Assembly: GCA_019418195.1 (NCBI GenBank)
Contig: DYCJ01000030.1
Span: 1-5,308, forward strand
Direction of reading: 5' to 3'
Source: Clostridiales bacterium
GTDB taxonomy: Bacteria; Bacillota; Clostridia; Lachnospirales; Lachnospiraceae
DNA: 5,308 bases
Within the stretch, counting starts at the first letter, position 1. Every line of letters starts with the position of its first letter. Of the stretch, positions 1 through 4,995 are shown in pieces. The notes under the pieces are model-generated. The model was not told the origin of the DNA. It ran no database searches and was given only the letters and a program-made list of their open reading frames with translations. The position numbers and the translations under genes are program-made.

Positions 1-9
1 CAGTAATCG

Positions 10-24
10 TTATCATTATTATTT
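10..24. promoter_or_regulatory. Candidate PerR/Fur-type operator upstream of the regulator gene
   Basis: The 15-mer TTATCATTATTATTT matches the Bacillus PerR box consensus (TTATAAT-N-ATTATAA) at 11 of 14 specified positions by eye. It lies about 40 bp before the TTG start of the perR-like gene. It also sits in a looser inverted repeat: CGTTAT at 8-13 and ATAACG at 27-32. A near-identical 15-mer recurs at 457-471, which is the main reason to take it seriously. Autoregulation is an inference. The -35 region of the gene's promoter is probably outside the window or overlaps this site. Confidence 0.5.
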
Positions 25-64
25 CAATAACGGTTCTCATTTAGATATGAAAGGGGGATTCCCA

Positions 65-460
65 TTGGCAGCTTTGAAGTATAGTAGACAACGAGAATCC
101 ATCAAACATTTCCTGATGACAACCAAAGAACACCCTACAGCCGATGAGGTTTATATGCACGTAAAGAGAGATTTTCCGAATATCAGTCTTGGAACCGTGT
201 ATAGAAATCTAAATCTGCTGACCGATATCGGTGAAGCTATCAAGATTTCAACACCTGACGGCGGAGATCGGTTTGATGGAAGGACAGAACCGCACAATCA
301 TTTTTTATGTACCAGGTGCGGACGATTACTGGATCTTGACCTCGACATGAAGAGCATTGAAGAAGTCAACCGTCTGGCGGCGGAAAATTTTGACGGGCTG
401 ATCGAGTCAAGTTCTACATTATTTTATGGTGAATGCAGTGACTGCATTAAAAAGTCTTAA
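65..460 (+). CDS. perR: PerR-like peroxide-responsive Fur-family repressor
   Basis: Metal-dependent DNA-binding repressor of the Fur superfamily, expected to sense peroxide by metal-catalysed oxidation of its histidines and to control oxidative-defence genes. I choose the TTG at 65 rather than the ATG at 47: an AAGGGGG ribosome binding site at 51-57 sits 7 bases before the TTG, and the protein then begins MAALKYSRQR, as in clostridial relatives. This gives 131 aa. The winged helix covers about residues 5-70 (recognition segment SLGTVYRNL at 41-49); the dimerisation/metal domain covers 75-131. By alignment with B. subtilis PerR, the regulatory metal ligands are all present: H23, D71, H77, H79 and D90. 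Aspartate at the last position is the PerR-type residue, whereas Fur proteins usually carry glutamate there. The structural zinc site is intact: C82/C85 and C124/C127. The gene is followed after 35 bp by a reverse rubrerythrin, a known kind of PerR target. Zur or Fur specificity is less likely but not excluded. Confidence 0.9.
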   Translation: MAALKYSRQRESIKHFLMTTKEHPTADEVYMHVKRDFPNISLGTVYRNLNLLTDIGEAIKISTPDGGDRFDGRTEPHNHFLCTRCGRLLDLDLDMKSIEEVNRLAAENFDGLIESSSTLFYGECSDCIKKS

Positions 461-471
461 CAATATTATTT
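457..471. promoter_or_regulatory. Second candidate PerR-type operator, before the reverse rubrerythrin
   Basis: TTAACAATATTATTT overlaps the perR stop codon and ends 24 bases before the reverse rubrerythrin ATG. Against the PerR box consensus alone it is weak (9 of 14), but it matches the site at 10-24 at 13 of 15 positions, with the same right half TATTATTT. The natural reading is that one regulator binds both sites. No clear -35/-10 pair is visible in this 35-bp gap, so the site may instead act on a promoter inside the end of perR or on read-through transcription. Confidence 0.4.
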
Positions 472-495
472 TTCTAAGAAAAGGAGACAGAAATT

Positions 496-1038
496 ATGAA
501 AAAATGGGTATGTACAGTATGTGGTTATGTTTATGAAGGAGAAGCTGCACCGGCTGAATGTCCGGTATGCCATGCACCGGCTGAGAAATTTCAGGAGCAG
601 TCAGGAGAGATGACATGGGCTGCTGAGCACGTTGTAGGTGTTGCTCAGGGTGTAAGCGAGGACATCCTTGCAGATCTGAGAGCTAACTTCGAGGGCGAGT
701 GCTCTGAGGTTGGTATGTATCTTGCAATGGCAAGAGTTGCTCACAGAGAGGGATATCCGGAAATCGGACTCTACTGGGAGAAAGCTGCTTACGAAGAGGC
801 TGAGCACGCTGCTAAATTTGCTGAACTGCTCGGCGAAGTCGTAACAGACAGCACAAAGAAGAACCTTGAGATGCGTGTAGAGGCTGAAAATGGTGCTACA
901 GCTGGTAAATTTGACCTTGCAAAACGTGCTAAAGCTGCTAACCTTGATGCAATCCACGACACAGTTCATGAGATGGCAAGAGACGAGGCTCGTCACGGAA
1001 AAGCATTTGCAGGACTTCTGAAGAGATACTTCGGCTAA
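496..1038 (+). CDS. Reverse rubrerythrin (N-terminal rubredoxin domain plus diiron domain)
   Basis: Cytoplasmic peroxidase/oxygen-reducing protein: electrons from NAD(P)H, via a reductase partner, pass through the rubredoxin centre to a non-haem diiron site that reduces H2O2 (and, in clostridial homologues, O2) to water. The protein is 180 aa. Residues 1-35 form a rubredoxin-like FeS4 domain with C6-x2-C9 and C22-x2-C25. Residues about 40-180 form the four-helix ferritin-like domain, with E68 in the FEGECSE segment, E101-x2-H104, E131 and E164-x2-H167 as likely iron ligands. The rubredoxin-first order is the opposite of classical rubrerythrin and matches the revRbr group known from Clostridium acetobutylicum, where such genes are under PerR control. 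An AAGGAG ribosome binding site at 481-486 supports the ATG. The gene follows perR by 35 bp and may share its transcript. Confidence 0.93.
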   Translation: MKKWVCTVCGYVYEGEAAPAECPVCHAPAEKFQEQSGEMTWAAEHVVGVAQGVSEDILADLRANFEGECSEVGMYLAMARVAHREGYPEIGLYWEKAAYEEAEHAAKFAELLGEVVTDSTKKNLEMRVEAENGATAGKFDLAKRAKAANLDAIHDTVHEMARDEARHGKAFAGLLKRYFG

Positions 1039-1089
1039 TCCGGAAATATAATTACAAACAACTGTAGAATAAGTAACATATAAAACATC

Positions 1090-1161
1090 AGACTGCCTTT
1101 GGAGATTCCGGCAACAGCAGATTGTTGCAAATTAAATACTCTATTCAGAGGCAGTCTTTTT
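1090..1161 (+). terminator. Two-tier terminator-like hairpin between the rubrerythrin genes
   Basis: AGACTGCCTTTG (1090-1101) pairs with CAGAGGCAGTCT (1146-1157), giving 12 bp with one G-T wobble, extendable by two more pairs (1102-1103 with 1144-1145). Five T residues at 1157-1161 follow directly. Inside the loop a second perfect stem forms: GCAACA 1111-1116 with TGTTGC 1123-1128 around a 6-nt loop. The geometry is that of an intrinsic terminator for the + strand carrying an extra inner hairpin. Only 47 bases separate the T-run from the next ATG, and I see no convincing sigma-A promoter in them. The element may therefore be a partial terminator or attenuator that sets the ratio of the two rubrerythrins. 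Confidence 0.75.
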
Positions 1162-1208
1162 CTAACTAAAAGTAATCCAATAACAGATCAAAAAAGGAGC
1201 GGTAAATT

Positions 1209-1745
1209 ATGTCAAAATATGCAGGAACCAAAACAGAACAGAACCTGATGGAAGCTTTTTCAGGTGAATCACAGGCACGCAACAAATATACATACTATGC
1301 ATCTGCTGCAAGAAAAGCAGGATTTGTCCAGATGGCTAATATCTTCGAAGAGACTGCAAACCAGGAGAAAGAGCACGCAAAAATGTGGTTTAAAGAATTC
1401 CACGGCATCGGAAATGTCGAGGAAAACCTTGCAGATGCCGCTGCAGGCGAGAATTATGAATGGACAGATATGTACAAACGTATGGCTGAAGAAGCTGAAG
1501 CTGAAGGTTTTGCTGAACTGGCTGCAAAATTCCGCGGCGTAGCCCAGGTAGAAGCTGCTCACGAAAAACGTTACCAGAAACTGCTCGACCACTATCGTGA
1601 AGGGAAAACCTTCAGAGACGAGGCTCCGCTTGGCTGGAAGTGCAATAACTGCGGATATATTTATGAAGGAGACGAAGCCCCGGAAGTTTGCCCGGTATGC
1701 GCACATCCGAAGGCTTACTTCGAAAGAAAGGCTGAGAACTATTAA
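1209..1745 (+). CDS. rbr: Classical rubrerythrin (diiron domain plus C-terminal rubredoxin domain)
   Basis: Cytoplasmic NAD(P)H-linked peroxide reductase of anaerobes. The 178-aa protein follows the classical layout: a ferritin-like four-helix domain (about residues 5-130), then a rubredoxin-like FeS4 domain (140-178). The diiron ligands are all visible: E20 in SGESQAR, E53-x2-H56 in QEKEH, E81 and E84 in GENYEW, and E115-x2-H118 in EAAH. E20, E53 and H56 carry the same numbers as in the Desulfovibrio vulgaris protein. The rubredoxin cysteines are C145, C148, C161 and C164. AAGGAG at 1194-1199 supports the ATG. The gene lies downstream of the reverse rubrerythrin beyond a hairpin/T-run, so it may be read through from the perR side or have an unseen promoter. 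A weak TTACAA/TAACAT pair (1052-1057, 1074-1079) lies before the hairpin. Its stop codon lies 12 bp before the long inverted repeat. Confidence 0.95.
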   Translation: MSKYAGTKTEQNLMEAFSGESQARNKYTYYASAARKAGFVQMANIFEETANQEKEHAKMWFKEFHGIGNVEENLADAAAGENYEWTDMYKRMAEEAEAEGFAELAAKFRGVAQVEAAHEKRYQKLLDHYREGKTFRDEAPLGWKCNNCGYIYEGDEAPEVCPVCAHPKAYFERKAENY

Positions 1746-1757
1746 ATTTTGTGTTTG

Positions 1758-2105
1758 TCGGAGAGACATTCTATGATTAATAAATCGTCCGAAAATCAAT
1801 CGGATACAGTGGAATAACGTACGTATTCGGATCAGGCGGGATTGTAATGCTTCCGGCTCCGGTTACAGGTCATAACACAAAGTAACAAGCCTGCGATATG
1901 ACTAAGAACAATCAAGCAAATGAAGAACTCGTTTTACTCATACAACTTCATTTGCCTGATTAACGCCACATCGCAGGCTTTAACTTTGTCTAACGACCTT
2001 ACACAGTCACCGCTGCATCACAATCCCGCCTGATCCGAAAGATGCATCATATCGCCTCTATCCGACTGATTTTCTGCGTTCATCCACTCGGAAGTATCTC
2101 CCCGA
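1758..2105 (-). repeat. Long segmented inverted repeat filling a convergent intergenic gap; possible structured RNA read from the minus strand
   Basis: This 348-bp near-palindrome fills almost all of the gap between two convergent genes. From base to tip, paired blocks are: 1758-1771 with 2091-2105 (one bulged base); 1791-1806 with 2059-2074; 1826-1850 with 2015-2039 (25 positions, 24 Watson-Crick); 1868-1873 with 1993-1998; 1877-1883 with 1983-1989; 1887-1900 with 1967-1980; 1910-1925 with 1946-1961. The loop is 1926-1945. Together that is about 99 pairs, 92 of them Watson-Crick. Unpaired stretches lie opposite each other and have near-equal length (19/16, 19/19, 17/16, 9/5). All seven transition differences in the blocks would be G-U in a minus-strand transcript and A-C in a plus-strand one, hence the strand assignment. 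No long T-run directly follows the base on either strand, though six Ts lie at 2120-2125. No ORF, transposase or clear target duplication is visible. Alternatives are a foldback/MITE-like insertion, two convergent copies of a repeat, or a large bidirectional terminator. Confidence 0.85.
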
Positions 2106-2123
2106 TCTGTAAATACGGATTTT

Positions 2124-3521
2124 TTAAAACGGCCCATACCCGATCCCGTATGCGATCATGACAAGTACGAACGCGCTGACGATAAATCCAAGATATATCT
2201 TCCAGCAGAATTTGATCCACGAACCGTAGTCCACTCCACACATGGACAGCTGGACGAGGGAGCTTCCCGGCCAGAAGCTGTTTGTAATGCCGTCGCCATA
2301 CTGGTAAGTAAGCACGAGCACCTGCTGATTGATGTTCAGTATCTTTCCGAGAGGCTGCAGTATCGGCATGATGATGACTGCCTTTCCACTTCCCGAAACC
2401 ACCAGGAAGTTAAACAGTGTCACAAACACAAAGATGATCAGGAGCGCGAGGATTGCGCTTCTGTTTTCAAGGAGCTGTGACATGCCGTGCACGATCGTAT
2501 CCATGATACAAGCCTGATTCATCAGCACTACGACTGACTGGGCAAGTCCTACCGCGAAAGCAGCTGCGAACACACGGACAGCGCCTTTACAGAAAAGCTG
2601 ACATGCCTCGCTTGGCCCGAAGCGGAAGATAATGGAGAGCAGGATACCCATGATCACATAGATCGCCGCAATCTGTGCGAATGACCATCCCAGCCTGATG
2701 CAGCCAAATCCCTGTACAATGATGATCCCAAGGAATACAAGAAGCCCAAGGGCTCTTCTGATATTCATCTCTTCCATACCTTCTGTATGGTCTTCCTGCT
2801 TCTGGTTCATATATTCTTCACTCATCAGACTGAGAGTGGGATTTTTCTTGATCTTCCGGCAGTATGTATATAATCCGATGAGACCGATAATATAGAATAC
2901 GACCAGACCGGCCGCGCGGAACCCGATACCGGAAAACAGCGGAAGTCCGACGATCTGCTGCGCCACTCCTGTCGTAAATGTATTCATGAGGCCGGACGTA
3001 AATCCGACTGTACTTCCGACAATGGCAAGCGCCGTTCCTACCATACGGTCATATCCCAGCGCAAATCCGATAGTCACCGCAAGAGGATAGAACGGATAAG
3101 CCGCTTCTCCATATCCGAGCACTCCGAACACGACAAAGATAGTATAGAAGATACATACGACAGAGAATTCTCTGCCTTTTGTCTTTTTCAGGATCATATT
3201 GATCCCCGCGCCAAACGCTCCGCTGACTTCCAGCAGATAGATAACGCCGGAGCTGATAAAAAGCGTACCCATGATCGTTGCGCCGTTGACAAATCCAGTA
3301 TAAATGGCCTCAAAATAATCCATAAATGTAATGGGAGTTTCATTTTCCACATATTGGAATGTATCCGGATTGATCACAGTGATACCGGAACTGTCCTCGA
3401 TCCGCTCATATGATCCGCTGGGGATCATATACGAGAGAAGGACGACAAACAACATGATGACAAGTAATATAATGAAGACATGAGGCATGTGAAAGCCTTT
3501 CTTCTGTGTTTTTCCGTTCAT
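2124..3521 (-). CDS. YfcC/DcuC-superfamily membrane transporter
   Basis: Polytopic inner-membrane carrier of the YfcC family (ion transporter superfamily, DcuC-like fold); the substrate cannot be read from the sequence. I start at the ATG whose first base is 3521, because AAAGGAG lies about 10 bases upstream and the protein then opens with the family-typical short basic N-terminus and KKGFHMPHVF. Length is 465 aa, normal for the family. Hydrophobic segments are seen at about residues 15-33, 82-100, 121-138, 146-172, 203-220, 257-272, 281-300, 315-335, 355-375, 381-392 and 440-460. A hydrophilic loop at 221-255 splits the two halves. Conserved-looking re-entrant or signature stretches are GFTSGLMNTFTTG (173-185), VVSGSGKAVI (374-383) and YGDGITNSFWP (408-418). 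It starts one base after the M20 hydrolase stop, with its ribosome binding site inside that gene, so translation is probably coupled. It likely imports the hydrolase's substrate or exports a product. Confidence 0.87.
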   Translation of the reverse strand: MNGKTQKKGFHMPHVFIILLVIMLFVVLLSYMIPSGSYERIEDSSGITVINPDTFQYVENETPITFMDYFEAIYTGFVNGATIMGTLFISSGVIYLLEVSGAFGAGINMILKKTKGREFSVVCIFYTIFVVFGVLGYGEAAYPFYPLAVTIGFALGYDRMVGTALAIVGSTVGFTSGLMNTFTTGVAQQIVGLPLFSGIGFRAAGLVVFYIIGLIGLYTYCRKIKKNPTLSLMSEEYMNQKQEDHTEGMEEMNIRRALGLLVFLGIIIVQGFGCIRLGWSFAQIAAIYVIMGILLSIIFRFGPSEACQLFCKGAVRVFAAAFAVGLAQSVVVLMNQACIMDTIVHGMSQLLENRSAILALLIIFVFVTLFNFLVVSGSGKAVIIMPILQPLGKILNINQQVLVLTYQYGDGITNSFWPGSSLVQLSMCGVDYGSWIKFCWKIYLGFIVSAFVLVMIAYGIGYGPF

Positions 3522-3522
3522 T

Positions 3523-4767
3523 TTAATGTTTCTCCTTTCCATGTTCCTCAAGCCATGTGACCGCCACATTAGCATGGATGGCTGCTCCGAGAGGCAGCAC
3601 TTCTTCGTCCAGTATCATCTTCGGGCTGTGAAGCGGTGCATTGCCCGGCTTTCCGGCGCCGATAAATGCAAACATACCCGGAACTTCTGTTGTCACATAT
3701 CCGAAATCTTCCGTACCTGTCATTGGGGGAATCTGATGCACATTCTCTTCTCCGACGATCTCCCCGATATGCGGAACGGCTTCTCTGCACAGTTCTTCAT
3801 TTGAAAATGTGCATGGCGTGTGAAATATAGTCAGATCGTATTCACCGTTCCAAGCTTTTACGTAGTGATCGATCACCTCAGGAATACGCTTTTTTAAATG
3901 CTCTGCAGCCTCTACATCCAGCGTGCGCAGTCCGATGTGGAGTTCCGCCTCGTCCGGAATGATATTAACTGCTGTGCCACCCTTTGCCACGCCGCAGGTC
4001 AGGGCTGCCATTGCTGCGGGGTCTGCCTCACGTGTTACCAGCAGGTTGACCGCCTGATAGACCTGATTCATGATCATCAGCGGGTCTGTACAGAGCTGGG
4101 GCTGGGAGCTGTGCCCTCCCCTTCCATGGATCTTCAGGATAAATGTATCCAGCGATGCGGAATTTACTCCCACTGCATATCCGACCTTCCCGGTCTCGTC
4201 TGTAGACTGGACATGCAGTCCGAATGCCGCATCCACCTGAGGATGGGTCAGAGCCCCGTTTTCCACCATGATCCGGGCGCCCGCTCCGGTCTCCTCGCCC
4301 GGCTGGAACATAAGCTTAACCGAACCCTTTAACTCGTCTTCCATATCCTTTAAGATCTGTGCGGCTCCAAGGAGCATAGCTGCATGGCTGTCATGTCCGC
4401 ACATATGGCCGGCGCCATTGCACGACTTATATTCCAGATCATTGTCCTCCCTGACCGGCAGCGCATCCATGTCTGCCCTCAGAAGGATACACGGACTCCC
4501 ATGTCCGATCACTGCTGTCACACCGGTCTCCTTTTCCATCCTTGGGAATCCTGCTTCCACGAAGTCGTCTGTCATTTTAGCCGGAAGCGGACCTCCGCAG
4601 TCTTTCCACGGAATCCCCATTTCATCCAGACGCTTTTTAATGTATGCGCTCGTCTCCGGCAGATCCGTTCCAATCTCCGGAATCTGATGCAGATGTCTTC
4701 TGTCCCGGGTAATCTGATCCTTTAACGCATACGCCCTCTTCTTTATCTCTTCCGCTGATATCTCCAT
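3523..4767 (-). CDS. M20D-family metal-dependent amidohydrolase/peptidase
   Basis: Cytoplasmic dinuclear-metal hydrolase of the N-acyl-amino-acid amidohydrolase / hippurate hydrolase / AbgB type (peptidase M20D); it cleaves an amide bond next to an amino acid carboxylate. I prefer the start at 4767, preceded by GGAAGGGG with 8-base spacing, over the in-frame ATG at 4797, whose AAGGAG is only 2 bases away. This gives 414 aa. Visible family motifs are RADMDALP (97-104), HMCGHDSHAA (121-130) with ligands C123 and H125, GEET (157-160) with the general base and metal ligand E158/E159, H185 in GLHV, the dimerisation-domain motif HGRGGHSSQP (214-223), and the final ligand H380 in PLHSP. All catalytic residues appear intact. 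Compared with typical M20D proteins there seem to be about 18-20 extra residues at 60-80, before TGVTAVIG. It is the first gene of an operon with the downstream transporter. Exact substrate unknown: N-acyl, aminobenzoyl or peptide conjugates are possible. Confidence 0.92.
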   Translation of the reverse strand: MEISAEEIKKRAYALKDQITRDRRHLHQIPEIGTDLPETSAYIKKRLDEMGIPWKDCGGPLPAKMTDDFVEAGFPRMEKETGVTAVIGHGSPCILLRADMDALPVREDNDLEYKSCNGAGHMCGHDSHAAMLLGAAQILKDMEDELKGSVKLMFQPGEETGAGARIMVENGALTHPQVDAAFGLHVQSTDETGKVGYAVGVNSASLDTFILKIHGRGGHSSQPQLCTDPLMIMNQVYQAVNLLVTREADPAAMAALTCGVAKGGTAVNIIPDEAELHIGLRTLDVEAAEHLKKRIPEVIDHYVKAWNGEYDLTIFHTPCTFSNEELCREAVPHIGEIVGEENVHQIPPMTGTEDFGYVTTEVPGMFAFIGAGKPGNAPLHSPKMILDEEVLPLGAAIHANVAVTWLEEHGKEKH

Positions 4768-4807
4768 ATCTTCTGCCCCTTCCCGCCTTCTCCACATATC
4801 TCCTTAT

Positions 4808-4852
4808 GAAACGAAAAGACTCCGGACATCTTCTTGTTCCAGCCTCGGAGTC
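4808..4852 (-). terminator. Terminator-like hairpin in the leader of the M20/transporter operon
   Basis: On the minus strand a 7-bp perfect stem, GACTCCG with CGGAGTC (positions 4846-4852 and 4818-4824), is followed at once by TTTTCGTTTC (complement of 4808-4817). No minus-strand gene lies upstream, since the neighbour is divergent. A rho-independent-like structure here, about 40-85 bases before the start codon, would act in the 5' leader. It is either an attenuator or simply a leader stem. On the plus strand no T-run follows, so it does not look like a plus-strand terminator. Confidence 0.5.
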
Positions 4853-4863
4853 ATCAGTTCATA

Positions 4864-4869
4864 ATTATA
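4864..4869 (-). promoter_or_regulatory. Possible -10 box (TATAAT) for the minus-strand operon
   Basis: ATTATA on the plus strand reads as a perfect TATAAT on the minus strand. It would place transcription start near 4857, just before the leader hairpin. There is no good -35 at 16-18 bp, so this is an alternative to the pair at 4895-4923. In AT-rich sequence a perfect hexamer alone is weak evidence. Confidence 0.3.
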
Positions 4870-4894
4870 ATATCTGTCTGCATAAATATTCTAT

Positions 4895-4923
4895 ATGCTA
4901 ACATTTTTCGCTCCATTTTACAA
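4895..4923 (-). promoter_or_regulatory. Possible sigma-A promoter for the M20/transporter operon
   Basis: Reading the minus strand, TTGTAA (complement of 4918-4923) and TAGCAT (complement of 4895-4900) are separated by 17 bp; each matches its consensus hexamer at 4 of 6 positions. Transcription would start near 4888 and give a leader of about 120 nt that contains the hairpin at 4818-4852. The TATAAT at 4864-4869 is a competing candidate. Confidence 0.35.
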
Positions 4924-4941
4924 GGTTTTTAAAGATTTTCC

Positions 4942-4970
4942 CTGACAAAAACATGCCATTCTGCTATCAT
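4942..4970 (+). promoter_or_regulatory. Sigma-A promoter of the divergent amidohydrolase
   Basis: CTGACA (4942-4947) and TATCAT (4965-4970) are separated by exactly 17 bp, and TGC just before the -10 box makes it an extended -10. Five of six bases match consensus in each hexamer. Predicted start is near 4977, so the AAAGGAG at 4978-4984 lies at the very 5' end of a short leader of about 20 nt. Confidence 0.75.
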
Positions 4971-4995
4971 AGACACTAAAGGAGTGTAAAACAGC

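Noticed and set aside
47..64. ATG at 47 as the start of the perR-like protein
   Set aside because: It would place the AAGGGGG ribosome binding site inside the coding region and add residues not typical of the family; the TTG at 65 has correct spacing and gives the family N-terminus.
601..996. 131-aa minus-strand ORF within the reverse rubrerythrin
   Set aside because: Antisense shadow of a well-supported gene; Ser/Cys/Phe-rich composition typical of reverse-frame translation and no recognisable motif.
1046..1060. Possible third PerR box before the classical rubrerythrin
   Set aside because: Only 9 of 14 consensus matches and little similarity to the paired sites at 10-24 and 457-471; expected by chance in AT-rich sequence.
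1269..1799. 176-aa minus-strand ORF over rubrerythrin and the start of the gap
   Set aside because: Antisense shadow of rbr; it would also run through one arm of the giant inverted repeat. No motif or ribosome binding site seen.
1758..2105. Insertion sequence, integron attC site or CRISPR array
   Set aside because: No transposase or integrase ORF, no obvious target-site duplication, far larger than attC sites, and no regularly spaced direct repeats. A MITE origin is kept only as an alternative.
1746..2123. Small protein gene in the convergent gap
   Set aside because: No ORF with a plausible ribosome binding site, and the sequence is constrained by the inverted repeat instead.
3522..3575. 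Longer transporter start at 3575 overlapping the hydrolase gene
   Set aside because: The ATG at 3521 has a well-placed AAAGGAG, and the added 18 residues do not look like the family N-terminus.
3898..4725. Plus-strand ORFs opposite the M20 hydrolase (3898-4332, 4268-4687, 4384-4725)
   Set aside because: Mutually overlapping, no domain features, and antisense to a gene with intact catalytic motifs.
4768..4797. Upstream in-frame ATG at 4797 for the M20 hydrolase
   Set aside because: Its AAGGAG is only 2 bases away, too close. The extra residues MWRRREGAED are atypical. It remains possible but less likely than 4767.
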